The notes under the pieces: model-generated | The model's database searches: none | What the model saw: only the letters and a program-made list of their open reading frames with translations | Told to the model about the DNA's origin: nothing | From: Posidonia oceanica | Lineage: Eukaryota; Streptophyta; Magnoliopsida; Alismatales; Posidoniaceae | Assembly: GCA_037176725.1 (NCBI GenBank) | Contig: JAZBRS010000026.1 | Location: 56,212,501-56,276,500 of the forward strand | Direction: 5' to 3' | DNA length: 64,000 nt | Shown: piece after piece, positions 20,829-32,173 of the stretch | How the letters are laid out: each line of letters opens with the position of its first letter | Position numbering within the stretch: the stretch's first letter is position 1 | Translations under genes and position numbers: made by a program

Positions 20829-22913
20829 ATGCCCGACACTTCGATGGAAATTGTAGAAGAGGTCCGACCTAAACTAATGCGGCAGAGGACTTGGCGGCGG
20901 ACGAACCTCCGGGAACTTCAGGAGCGATGCAACCTTTGGCAAGATGGCCGTGAGCGGCTCCACCAGTGGGGTGAAACTACGCCTCTCAATGGGTGGCCTT
21001 CTTTGCCTTGGGTGTGAGCCTTGCTGGACCGGTGCGGCAGGATAGACCGGTCTAGCGGTGGTAGTGATGTGCGGTGTGTGCGGGTTCCTAGGTGCAGGAG
21101 CGTACACCATCTAAGCTGGGGCAGGCCGAGACGGCAAGCGAACAGGCACAGCAGGAGAATCGACGAATGCAACAGCGGGTTTCGGTGAATCCTTCCTCTT
21201 CGGGCGGTTGTTGCTGCTGCCGCTGTTATTGTTGTTGGAGGCACTGCTGTTGGCACTGTTGTTGCTGATCACTGCCTGCTTAGCAAACGCAGAGAGAGCT
21301 GGGAAGTTGCCACTCCGCAAAGAACTCTCCACGCACGCTCCAGCTCTGATGAGTGCCGCAAAAGTAGTGACTGGGTGAATGCTAAGCAGAGCCCCGAGAG
21401 ACGGCTGCGCCCCTTTGATGATGATCTCGATAGATTCCTCGTCAGAGGGTCTATCTCGAACCTAAGAGGCAAGGGCGCGCCAGCGGCCGACGTACTCCCC
21501 GAACGGCTCGCCAGAGTTCTGCTTGATAGCGATCAAGTCCGCCCTCTTTGGGACAAGATCGAGGTTGAAGGAGTATTGCTCCAGGAACGCCTGACTGAGG
21601 TCGTTCCAAGTCTTGATGGCTGACATATCGAGTGATGTGAACCACTTGAGTGCCGGCCCGGTCAAACTCTTCTGGAACAAGCGGATCAGCAACCTCTCGT
21701 CAGCCTGAAGCTGAGCGAGATCACCGCAATACGCCTTCAAGTGTGCTACGGGGCAGCCCCTACCATTATACTTCTCGAAGTCCGGGATCTTGAACTTCGG
21801 AGGGAGTACCGCCTCTAGAATGCAGCAGAGGTCCCGGAATTGGTAGGTCTGGTGCTCAGTACCCTGCACTAGTCGTAGTGCTTTCTCCAAGACGTCCATC
21901 CGGTTATTGATGGGGTCTGGGATTGCTGCTGTAGGAGAGGGATCAGCAGGGGTAGCGAGCACATACGCCGAATGGGTCGCACCTAAGTGCTCCTCCGGAT
22001 CTACCATAGCGTCGCCTGGTGGAGCAACGGGATGGCCGGCGTATCCGTGCTGGGGGACTGTGTATGCAGGAGTGTATGCAGGATGCTGGACCTGATGCAG
22101 AGGAGAAGAGTAGATGCCATGCTGTGCTGTGATAGGGGTAGAATGACGGAGCACCAGTTGCTGTACAGGCGGGGTGCCAGACAGCGAGCCAGTGAGGTAC
22201 TGGGCTCCAACCGGTCCAAAAGACTGACCACCAGGGGGAAGTGGAGCATGCTGTGCCAAGTGTTGTGCAGCAGGAGGCGGTAAACGAGCCCCCATCATCG
22301 GAACCGTGAGCAGTTGAGACGATGGTCGAGGCGGAGGTGCAGAGGTTGATGCATGAAATGCAGGAACTGGCCTCGGAGGAACCTCAGGGACGATAGAGAC
22401 AGAAGAAGGACGAACTGATAGAGCCATGCCCTACAGTCTCTGGGCAAGCTCCATCAGGTGCTGGTACTGCGCTTCGGGCGTCTCAGCAGTGGGGACGCTG
22501 AAGTGCAGTGCCGGCGGGGATTGAGAAGCAAGGGGCACGGACACATGTGGTCCGGGAAGGAGGGGATCTACGAAAAAAGTCGCAGCAGCGGTGGAAGGGA
22601 TGTCGAAAGCGACGTATCCCTGGGACGGAGGGGGCAGTGGCGTCTCCAGAACACGAGTAACGACCGTCAAGATAGACTCGGCGACCGGATCCGGAGGAAG
22701 GGAGGCTTGCCACTGTCCCGGGGTGTACTGAGAACCTAGAGACGTCAGAGGAGGAAACCCTGGCGTCGGAGGGGGAACAAGGGGGACAGAAAGAGCAACC
22801 GGAGGGGCCAGAACGGAAACACCCTCCGTGACAGGAGTAAAAGAAGGCTCACTAACGTACTGGGCCATCGCTGACCTAGAGCGTGTGAGAACAAGGCTGC
22901 GACGAGTATTCAA
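20829..22913 (-). pseudogene. gag, element 1 (several nonsense codons)
   Basis: One register can be followed from the ATG at 22913 through TAG codons at 22431-22433 and 21462-21464, plus TAGs near 21111 and 20874. The first 160 codons are Pro-rich. The frame 22427-21462 holds the retrotransposon Gag core, with IPDFEKYNGRG, ALKWFTSL and FGEYVGRWR motifs. Further on a zinc-knuckle-like segment reads C or Y then FHRSVGHLTDNC. Gag forms the virus-like particle that packages the RNA. Comparison with element 2 indicates a Trp codon became TAG at about 20874, and Gln codons are likely at the other sites. The gene is dead as written unless stops are read through. Confidence 0.85.
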
Positions 22914-24181
22914 GCGGTGCTTCCTAAGGGGAGCTATCGTCGCAAGTGCGGATAGCTCGGAAGGGGAATGGTCGCGAACTAAGTCGCAAAAAGGGACGCC
23001 AACGAGGGTCGGTACTCGAGCTCTGGCAAAGGAAAACTCGCTTACCGATCACGCTGACACAACAGAAGAAAATCAGGGTTAGAAACTAAAAGATGAATGC
23101 AAATGAGTTAGTTAAGTGGCATGAATGATGTGCATGCTTTCTAGTATGCCCCCCTTACCTAACTAGTGTTTCCTAGCAAGGTTGTCTACTCCGGGTATCC
23201 CTGGATGTACGGGTCACCGACTCAGGTCAGAAAAAGTAGGTCCCCTGTCTAACTCCCGGCCCAAAGCTCAGGTAATGACAGGGTGGTGCGTTGGTGGCCT
23301 CTACCCCGCCAAAGCGTGGGTGGTACCCTCTACTAACACCGACACGACCCCCGGACAAGGAGGGGACGGACCGACCAACTTATGCCACGCCCAAAGCAGT
23401 GGAACAAGAGGTCGGAACCGTCCTTCGCAGACTAGTAGGTGGACTCAGAGGAGAAGAATGCATGCCCTATATGATGCTTATGCAAATTGATTAGAGTTTT
23501 TTATCTTGCACATTTTATTAACCAAAGGGAGTGAAGGATTGTTTGTAGTCTCTAGTTGCCCCTAGAAGTTCTTTTTACTTGCATTTTTTAGTTAACCATG
23601 GGGGAAGCAGACAAGTCTCTACTATCCTAAGCATGGCAAGTGCAAAAGGGAAGAAAATCAGTCAAAATGGCAAGCAACCATCATACAACACAACAAAAGG
23701 CATGTTCATGGCATGTGCAAGTGTTTGTGAATATGATGGTGAAAAAGAAACATTCATCAAGTCAAAAGGCATGTAAGCATAGTATGTGCATGCGTAGTGA
23801 CATAGCAAGGGTGTAAAAGAAGCATTCAACATCCAAAAAGCATGTATTTTAGCCAAACAAAGTATGTAGACATGCAATGCGCAAGAATTGAAGCAATAAT
23901 GAGCAAGTAAGATAAAGTAAGGTAAAAGTAAGCAGACTGTAAAGGAGATAAGGGCACAAGCAAGACAGTAAGTAAAAAAAAAGCAAAGGAGCAAAGCCAG
24001 GCAGAAAGAGAGCAAAAACCGAAGCGAAAGAGGTGCGAGAACCTAAGCGGAGTAGCCACGAAGCGACTTGCTAGGGGTTTGCACAGAAACGCGAGCAAAA
24101 CAGGCGAAGAAGGCACACAAGGCAGACAGAGCTGCAAAACAGGCGAGCGAAAAGCCGAGAACGAAAGCCGGAGTCTAGTCT
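22914..24181 (-). other. 5' leader of element 1 between PBS and gag
   Basis: No convincing ORF. Published Ogre elements carry an ORF upstream of gag; I do not see one here. The region contains A-rich stretches (23640-24100) and a GC-rich block (23150-23460). The latter may hold packaging signals, but nothing specific can be shown. Confidence 0.55.
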
Positions 24182-24201
24182 AATCCCCAGCAGAGTCGCC
24201 A
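24182..24201 (-). promoter_or_regulatory. Primer-binding site, tRNA-Arg type
   Basis: One base past the 5' LTR end, the - strand reads TGGCGACTCTGCTGGGGATT. From memory of plant tRNA-Arg(ACG), whose 3' end is CCCCAGCGGAGTCG plus CCA, this is complementary at all but about two positions. tRNA-Arg priming is typical of Ogre elements. It fixes the transcription direction and the LTR border. Confidence 0.85.
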
Positions 24202-24202
24202 C

Positions 24203-27200
24203 TGTAGCGATCCCGATCGGAATCAGGCTCGCTGATTTAGTGGCGATTGGATCCGAGGAAGAGGCTCGACTCAAAAACACTTGAAATCGAGGAGAAAAAA
24301 GGAAGATAAGACAAATCAGAGTCGCCACCATGTCTATTAACGGGAGACAAGGAAAACCGGGGGAAATGCGTGAATTAACACGCAAAACCAAGCAAGAAAT
24401 GCAAAGCAAAGCAATGCAAAGGAAACAAATGCAAATACATGCAAATGAGATGACTCTAGCCTAGGATAAGGGCAGTACGGTCATTGCGGGCCAGAAGACA
24501 GGGCAAGGACTCCTGTTACGTGCGGGGAAGGTGTTAGGCACCCCCGACACGCCCGAGAATCGGTCTTTCTAGGCTTACGCTCGCATACGCAGGAAAATGC
24601 AGGATTGAATGCCTATGTGCCTATAAATGCCTAAATGAATGCTCAAGGTGTGCTCTAAGTGGGAAGAAACAAAGCAAGGAAGTAAACGTGCTCTCTAAGT
24701 GCTCAGCTACGCTGTCCGTGTTTCGAACTAGGCGAAACCTAGCTCGTGAGAACTCCAGATAGCAAGCATCACAGCCCTATATGCAAATGCAGGCGAAAAA
24801 GCGAAACAGCGAGAAAACCATGCAATGCAATCGACATGCAAGGGAAAACAGCACGCAAAACTAGACGAGAAAAGAGCAAGGCACGCAGAACGGAGCAAAA
24901 GAACAAAACCGGCATGCAAAACGAGCGAGAAAGCAAGGCAGCACGTAAAACGAGACAAGGAAGCAAAGAGGCACGCAAAACGGTGCAGAAGCGAGAGCGG
25001 CACGCAACACAAGCGAGAAAGTGAGGCAGCGCGCAAAACAAGGCAGGAAAACAGAGGGGCACGCAAAACGGTGCGAAAACGAGAGCGGGCACGCAAAACG
25101 GTGCCAAAACAGCGAAGCAAAAAACCTCGGAAAAGCCATGCGAATGCAAGAATGCAAGGAAAAGATCAGAAGAGGCCAAAGGGGAGGCAAAACAACATGT
25201 GTGTAAGAACAGACGTCGTTTAGGACCACTCAGAGTAGGTGTGAAGACCTACGGAGGGGAGGGTGAGCAAACGGAGGGATTACCACCTCTTTGCGACTGT
25301 TTCCCGCTAAATCGTTCCACGGTGTGTCTCGCACGCTGCCCAAAGCTCGCGATGCGATCGGATCATGGAAAAGGGCGAAGAAAGTCACATTAAGTGGCAA
25401 ATCCAGGGTAAACACAATGCAAAACACTCAAGAATACGCGAAACGGGGATTGGAATTTACGAGCAGAAAGGGGAGGCCCTATTCTATATGCTCAAAGAGA
25501 CAGAAAGCGAAAACAAGGAAAACTGTGCAGATGGCATGTAAATGCAATGCAGGGGTTCAGGAGGACATACCTGGAGATCCGGGAGCCTGATCTGAAATCT
25601 ATCTGGTCCATGCTGAAGAGTGCTTTGCTGCGGTCGCTTGGGCAGCTCACTTGAGAAGATCCAACGGCCGGATTGGAAGATATCGCAACTTCAAGGCAGA
25701 AGGGCCAGAACAGGGGAGAAGAACAGATCTAGGTGTTCAGGAGGTCCTAAGGGTGTACAAAAGGTCCTCCCAAGTGAAAGGGAGCTAAAAGTGCTTGGTG
25801 TGTGCGGAAGGATGCTAAAATGCAAGACTAGGTGGATGCAGAATGCATGCAAAAGCAGGAAAAAACGAGGGGAAAAGAACTTGGAAAAAGACAGGAGTTA
25901 AAAAACATTTTGAAAAAGAAAGGGGCTAAAATGCAAATTTTCACAGAAAACAGGGGTCCACAGGAAAGGATTTTGAAAACAGGGGAGGACAGGGGTCCAT
26001 TTTGCAAAAAAACTAGGCTCAGAAAGCTATTTTGAAAAGAGGGTATGCTTTGAAAGAGGTTTTGAAAGCAGAAAGGGATCAGAAAGCAATTTTAAGAAAA
26101 CTGGGGTCTAAGATGCAAATTTTCCAGAAAACAAGGTTCTGGGGAGTCTGGGAATACTAGTGGAGGGTCTATATGCAATTTGGTAAGCATAGGAGCTAGG
26201 ATGCAACCTAGGGGCAAAATGGTCTTTTCACATGATTTTTTAAAAGATGCAAGGACCTATGTGTGATTTTGAAATTATGCAGGGGCAAAAATGCAATTTA
26301 ATATGGAAAACATGCTCTGAAATCACTGACCATGGACTGATATGCAATTTTTTGAAAATGCAGGGTTGAAAATGCAATGCAATAAGCTAAAATGCATGCA
26401 AAATGATTACTGTGCATTTAAAAAGGACCTATATGCAAAAATGAAAAAACAGAGGGGCAAAAGTGCAATGCATCAACCAAAAATTAAAATCAGAACCTAA
26501 GTTACTACAGTGCATTGGACCTAAATGCAAAAGCAGAAACATGCAGGGACCTAGAATGCAATGCAGTATGGTAAACTTAATGCATTTAAATGAAATGATC
26601 TACCACAGGACCTATGTGCAAAAATCGAAAACAGAGGGACCAAACCACAAAATATTACAACTGAAACACACAGTAACAGGACTGAAAAGCAAATACTGAA
26701 AAATATAAATATAAACAGCAATTTAGCATGGTTTTAAATTAAAAACAAAGCAGATTAAATGAAATAAAGACTGAAACGCAAAAACGAAAAAACTTAAGAC
26801 AGATATGCAATATTAACACAGAAACTATATAACTAGAAAAATAACTAAACAGTGATCTGCCGGCGGTGGCTGGCACTGTAGCAGGATGCCACCGGAGCTC
26901 AGCACCACCAGCACAGGGAGCTTGTGGACGTGTTGATCGACGGAGGCTGCTACCGGCGTTCGTGCGGAGCTCCGAAGATCACCGGGGGATCGCTCTGTCG
27001 GCTGGAGCAGCAGGAGGACCGGAGGCCGGCGTCGGAGAAGATGAACTGTCCGGCGACTTGCAGTTGGAGCAGGAGGATCAGGAACTGGCTTCTGGTCGGC
27101 GGGAAAGCAACAGAGGAGGGAGAGGGAGCGGAGGAGGTGAGGAATTACCTGTCTTCGCGTCTGGTGCGTGCTCCCGACCTCAGCAGAGTCGGAGCTGGCC

Positions 27201-28400
27201 GGCGATGGCTGTCCGGTTGCAGCGGTGGCCTCCAGTGGCTCGCAGAGGCTGGGTCTTCCTCAGGACGATCTTCCGGAGCTCCTCGGACGATCGGACGAAG
27301 CTTCTGCAGCTCGAGCGGAAGATCGGAGTTTGTGGGTTGTCTGAAAGCAGCCGGAGGTGGGGGGCCTTGTCTGCTGCTCGTTCGGCGAAGCGGAGCCTTC
27401 CGAGAGGTTGCTGGGAGGCTGGCGAGGCTACTTGGATGACTGGAAGGGTTTTCTGGAGAGCGAGGAGAGAGTTTGGGAGTGGGGTCAGATCTGGGTCTGA
27501 AGTGGAGCTAGGTGTTTGTTGTGGAGTTCTTGGCCGGTGGTGAGGGATAGGGCCGGAGGCTAGGTGTTTCTGGAAGGTGGAGGTCTGGTGATTATCTGGG
27601 AGGAATCTGGGATGAAGGAGCGGGCTGTGGTGAAGGCAATTGTGGAGTGGGTTGTGTTGGGTTCACAGTTGGAATGTCGGGTGGTCTGAAGGTGTTCTAG
27701 GTGGTGGAAAGGCCGTGAAGTGGTGAAAGAAGATGGCTGGTTGCTAGGTGAGTTTGGGGGAGCAATTGGGAGAAGTTCTGAGGCTGGGAATGGGTTCGGT
27801 TTATTGGGAAAAGAAGAGGACGGTTTGCTGTGGATTTCAGAAGGAAAAGGAGAAGGATTGGGTGGGGAATGGCTCTGGAATTGGTGGCCTCTCTCTGGGA
27901 TGCCAAGAAGGACTCTCAGGCTCTCTCTTCGGTTATCTTCTCTCTGGAATTGGAGGGTGCAAAGGAGACGGGTGGAGGTCACTCAGGTGGAGGGAATGCT
28001 CTGGAATTGCTCTCTGAGATCACTCACGCTCTCTGGGTTTCCTCTCTTGCCGAAGGTCAATCTCTCTGGATCGCTCCCTGCCAACCTCCTGACGAAGTTG
28101 AAGGACGCAGGCTTATAAGAGGAGAAGCTGCCGGTACGCGCGCTGGGAATTTGAAAACAGCGGCGTCGCACTGCAGCAGAGGAGACGGCGAGCTGACCGG
28201 CACTCGATGCCTCCGGATTTTGTGCTGAGATGGAGGACTCAAATTCGAATGGAGGAGGGAATCCTGTTGCCACAGCTCGCGGGACAGGCTGATTTTGAAG
28301 GGTAAAGAGGAGGGTTAGGGTTAGGGTTTGGTTGGGGTTTGAACCAGCAATCACCAGGAGGGCTCCAAGGGTGCGGGCCTGCCAAGATGGGGTGTCAACA
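24203..28400 (-). repeat. Element 1 5' LTR (4.2 kb, internally deleted)
   Basis: This copy matches 5084-10910 at about 99% over the shared parts. Two segments are missing. About 1.59 kb is lost at 28285, where the left flank CTCGCGGGA joins directly to CAGGCTG with a GA microhomology. About 36 bp is lost near 28230, between two AGATGGAGGA repeats. The large deletion falls in what would be U3 of the promoter LTR. By my count about 30 of the roughly 34 substitutions between the LTRs are transitions. Confidence 0.92.
28110..28121 (-). promoter_or_regulatory. Candidate TATA box of the 5' LTR
   Basis: In transcript sense the sequence reads CTTATAAGCC, followed by GC-richer sequence. The identical site lies at 8991-9002 in the 3' LTR. 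If used, U3 would be about 1.9 kb and R-U5 about 3.9 kb in the full-length LTR. This rests on motif match only. Confidence 0.3.
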
Positions 28401-28405
28401 CTTTT
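28401..28405. repeat. Target site duplication of element 1, right copy (CTTTT)
   Basis: CTTTT immediately after the LTR terminus GGTGTCAACA (ending 28400). It matches 5079-5083 and defines the exact right border of element 1. Confidence 0.9.
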
Positions 28406-29080
28406 TTCTTTCTGGAGTTCACTTTTGTCTTACCTCCTTTTTTCTTGCTTCTTTTTTGTTCTTTTCTTTTTTTTTCTTTTCTTCTTTTTTAATTTTTGTA
28501 GGCTTCCGCTGTCCCTGGCTTAGAGGTAATGGGCGGCTAGGTTTGAGGCTCCCAGGTGTGAAATGGTGGACCATCTCTGAAGTAGTTCTGGGGGACAGGG
28601 TTATGCTACACGTCTCTATCTCTAGGGCCTGCTTCTGCCTTCACCTTCTGTTTGCCTTTTCTTTTATGCACATGCTCAGACATATTCTTTTATGGCTCAC
28701 ACTCTTGCTCATAGCCTAGCATCTTATCTCCCTCAGGAGGTGCAAGTCCTAAGGGGTTTGGTTATTCGCCTATTCTCATTTGAAAGGTGGCTCCTTCACT
28801 AGCTAAGACGCCTAAGTAGTGTCGGGTGAGGTAGGATAGACTCCATCCAGAGCAGGCAAGCACATCCGATTTCATCATCGGGCCAGATGCAATGCATGAT
28901 TTTTGCTAAGAATTTGTAGGTTTTTTGCTTGAGATATGCTGAAAGAGGTGGAAATGCAAGGATATGTGCAGAGAGTGCGAGAATGTAGAGGGGCAAGATT
29001 GGAATGCAAAAGAATGTGTAAGGGTAATGAGAATGCAAAGGATGGGATGGGAAAGAACGCTCTGCAAGGCAAGGGCCGGT
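28406..29080 (-). other. Element A spacer downstream of integrase (right part)
   Basis: Continuation of 4592-5083 after removing element 1. It includes the rest of the T/C tract (to about 28495, ending TTTTTGTAGGC on the + strand) and the conserved block near 28505-28800. Homologous to 41308-42015 and 59040-59746. Non-coding. Confidence 0.8.
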
Positions 29081-30486
29081 CTACTGATAGTACTTCTTGA
29101 GGTAGCATGCAATGACCGGCTCTGACTGCCCAGTCTGGTCCATGTCCTCAAGACTTGCTGCACCGCCTGAGAATGCCTGCTTGACCACAAAGGGGCCGCG
29201 CCAGTTAGGTCAGAATTTGCCTCGACCATCTGGCAGGTGGATGGCTCGCAAGACGAGATCTCCTGGCTAGAAGCTCCTAGGCCGCACCTTCTTCAGGTAT
29301 GCTCTTGCCATCCGCTTTTGGTAGCAGTGAGCGTTGTGCATTGCTTGTAATCTGTGCTCATCCATCAGGTTGAGCTGGGCACAGCGGTCCTCGACCCATT
29401 TTGCTTCTTCTAGCTCTACTTCTCTCAGGATTCGCAGTGAAGGGATCTCCACTTCGACAGGCAGCACTACCTCCATGCCGTACACCAGCGAGTACGGGGT
29501 GGCTCCTGTCGAGGTCCGCACTGATATCTTGTATGCCTAGAGTGCGTACGGGAGCTTGTCATGCCAGTCTTTGTGGGTTTCTGCCATCTTCTTCATTATT
29601 TTCACAATGTTTTTGTTGGCAGACTCCACTGCTCCATTCATCTGCGGCCGATATGGTGAGGATCTGTGATGCTTAATCTGATGCTTCTGCAGGTACTCCT
29701 CGATCCTCTTTGTAATGAAGTTCAAGCCGTTGATAGAGATGATTGCATGTGGGACCCCATACCGGGTGACAATGTTATTTCTGATAAACCTCTCTGTCAC
29801 TGCGGCTGTGACCGCCTTGTAGGAGGCTGCTTCCACCCACTTAGTGAAGTAGTCTATTGCTACCAGAATGAAGCGATGACCATTCGATGTAGTAGGGTGT
29901 ATAGCGCCGATGCCATCAATCCCCTAGGTGGAGAAGGGCCATGGCGAGGACATGCTATGCAATTCTTGCGGGGGAGCGTGCATAAGGTTACCATGGATTT
30001 GGCAATTGTGGCATCTACGCACGAATTGGCAGTAGTCTGCCTCCACGGTTGACCAGAAGTAGCCTTGCAACATAATCTTCTTGGCCGATAGCACACCATT
30101 CATATGCGGACCACAACTCCCTGCATGAACTTGGAGTATAAGCGTGTTGGCCTCTTGCTTGCTCAAGTAGCGTAGGAGCATCTGACTGTATGACCTTCTG
30201 TATAGTTGCCCTGCCCCTAACACATACTTCGACGCCAGACTCGTCAAAGTTCTTCTATCTGCTGCTGAGGTGCCAAGCGGGTGGCTGCCAGACTCCAGGA
30301 AGGCTTTGATGTCACAATACCAAGGCTGCTCTTCCACCGGATCCACCTCCTCTATGCTCAGGCAGTGCGCAGGCTGCTCCATGCATGAAACTGATACATC
30401 CACTACTCGGTCTTCGGGTATACTGAGCCAGGATGCCAAGGTTGCTAGCGCATTTGTGTAAGCATTCCTTGCCCTGTTCATGTACG
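29081..30486 (-). pseudogene. Integrase, element A (broken)
   Basis: Covers a short tether with FSYMNRARNAY, the zinc finger (HAGSCGPHMNG and CHNCQIHG), the catalytic core and the C-terminal part ending YLKKYYQ at 29081. Premature TAG codons occur after SPWPFST near 29924, at YAL near 29537 and after RPRSF (29267-29269). The second catalytic aspartate is changed: IISINGLNF stands where the other copies have ISDNG. The glutamate in GAVESANKN remains. The integrase is inactive on sequence grounds. The order and direction match the other elements. Confidence 0.88.
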
Positions 30487-30491
30487 AGAAG

Positions 30492-31745
30492 CTGTTTGAT
30501 CTTGTCAAAGGCAGCTTGGCACTCCTTGCTCCAGTTAATCTGTGCATTCTTCTTTAGGAGCTTGAAGATCGGTTCGCATATAGGCGTAAGCTGTGCAATG
30601 AACCGACTGATATACTGTAGGCATCTGAGCATGCCTCGGACTTCTTTCTCTGTCCTTGGGGGTGGCATGTCCACGATGTCTTTTACCTTCATCGGGTCCA
30701 CTTCAATCCCCCTCTGGCTAACAATGTAGCCCAAGAGCTTGCCAGAAGATACCCTGAATATGCATTTGCTGGGGTTAAGGCACGGCTTGTACTTTCTCAA
30801 GTAGTCAAAGAGCTTCCTTAAACAGGCAAGGTGATCCTCAGGCTCTTTGGTCTTGGCAATCATATCATCCACATAGACCTCAACTTCTTGATGCATGAGG
30901 TCGTGGAAAAGTGCAGTCATGGCCCTTTGATAGGTTGCACCAGCATTTTTCAGCCCAAATGGCATAACTTGGTAGCAAAAGACACCCCAAGGGGTGATGA
31001 AGGATGTTTTCTCCATGTCCTCTTCTGCCATTCTGATCTAGTTATAGCCAGAGATGCCGTCCATAAAGGAGAGCATTTTGTGCCCTGTAGTGTTGTCGAC
31101 TAGGATGTCAATGTGCGGTAGTGGGAAATCATCCATGGGACTCGCCTTGTTCAGGTCCTGGTAGTCGATGCACATGCGGACTCGTCGATCCTTCTTGGGT
31201 ACTGGCACAATGTTTGCAAGCCATTCAGGGTAAAGGACGACCTTAAGGAAGTTAACATTGTGCTGCTTCATGATCTCCTCCTTGATCATGAGTAGCCACT
31301 GCGGTCGCCATCGCCTTAGCTTCTGCTTTACTGGCCTTGCATCTGGGTCCAAAGGTTGGTTGTGCACAACTATCTCAATGTCGAGGCCAACCATATCCTC
31401 GTAGCTCCAAGCGACGACATCCGCATACTCCTTCAAGAATGCGATGAATTTTGCTCTAGCCTGGGGCGACAGATGGGCGCTAATGCTAACCTCTCTGACT
31501 TCTTCTGCTGTGCCGATGCTGACAACCTCTGTCTCCCCTTCGACATGGAGGTTGGGGCCTTCTGGATCATCGTCGTGGGGTCGGAACTCAGGTGACGGTT
31601 CATCGTTCTCATCTTCGCCTGCATCATCCTCTTCTCTATATGCAAGAAGCTCCGAGAGGATCTCCTTCTCAAAGGTGGGGTCTGAGATATTGAAGGAGTG
31701 CAAGTGTTCAGCTGCTTGGCCCTGGTGATGCTTTAGGATGGCCAC
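30492..31745 (-). pseudogene. Reverse transcriptase, element A (broken; RNase H deleted)
   Basis: The frame 31745-31038 holds a pre-RT acidic segment and the RT fingers (VPVPKKDRRVRMCIDY, DDFPLPHID). It ends in TAG at 31038-31040, where the other copies show a Gln codon before IRMA. The frame 31031 onward has the palm with VMPFGLKNAGATYQ and the catalytic YVDD at 30864-30875. After KIKQLL the frame jumps to sequence just upstream of integrase. Relative to element 3, about 837 bp containing both RNase H domains is missing, with the 5-bp repeat AGAAG at the junction (30487-30491). Confidence 0.88.
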
Positions 31746-32173
31746 GCTTACCTAGGTGTTTCTGTATCCTCGGTACGCGACCTCTGTCCTGGCAAACTCC
31801 TCGACTGGCTCTGCCTACTCTGACTCTGCTGACTCTGCTGTCCATGCTACTACCTGTGCTGAAGCTAACTGTGCTACTGCTTACTGTGCGGGGGTTGCAT
31901 GTGCTACTGCTTGCTGCTGTGCTGTTGGTGCCTACTGTGCTATTGCTTGTGCATGTTGTGCTGCTGCTGGTGCATGTTGTGCAAATGCTGCTACTTGCAG
32001 TGCTATTGGTGCTGCTTGTGGTGTTGATGCCGCTGGTATCTACTGTGTTGTCATTTCCTCTACATGTTCCGATGCACTTGCCAGGGATATATCAGGTTGG
32101 CGGCTGATCAGTGTACTGCCGCCCACTACATTGCCTAAGTGTGGCATGCGCTGCACAAACCACCTAGACCTAG
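31746..32173 (-). pseudogene. His/Gln/Ala-rich linker upstream of RT, element A
   Basis: The low-complexity region between protease and RT. On the coding strand it has CATGCACAAGC-type repeats giving short HAQ/QHA-like peptides with stops. It is homologous to 47031-47830 and 63223-64000. It ends abruptly at 32173, where the element 2 LTR begins. Bases 32169-32173 (CCTAG) are the expected left copy of the element 2 target duplication; the other copy lies outside the window. Confidence 0.75.

Larger units (their letters stand above)
5084..28400 (-). mobile_element. Element 1: complete non-autonomous Ogre-like LTR retrotransposon (23.3 kb)
   Basis: Both LTRs start TGTAGCG and end CAACA on the + strand and are flanked by CTTTT. 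Transcription and coding are on the - strand, so the 5' LTR is 24203-28400 and the 3' LTR is 5084-10910. Next to the LTRs lie a tRNA-Arg-type PBS and a PPT. Inside, in transcript order, are a leader, a gag remnant, protease, a linker, integrase, an accessory ORF and repeat arrays. Reverse transcriptase and both RNase H domains are missing at a deletion junction near 18075. By eye the shared parts of the LTRs differ at about 34 of 4,200 positions, so the insertion is young although the coding part is broken. Trans-mobilisation is therefore likely. Assignment to Tat/Ogre rests on LTR size, PBS type and protein similarity. Confidence 0.9.

Noticed and set aside
23150..23500. Possible Ogre-type ORF upstream of gag in element 1
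   Set aside because: Only short frames (about 100 codons or less) occur on the - strand between PBS and gag and none has recognisable motifs.
24182..24201. Possible tRNA gene at the PBS
   Set aside because: Only the 3' acceptor and T-arm complement is present. It is a primer site, not a tRNA gene.
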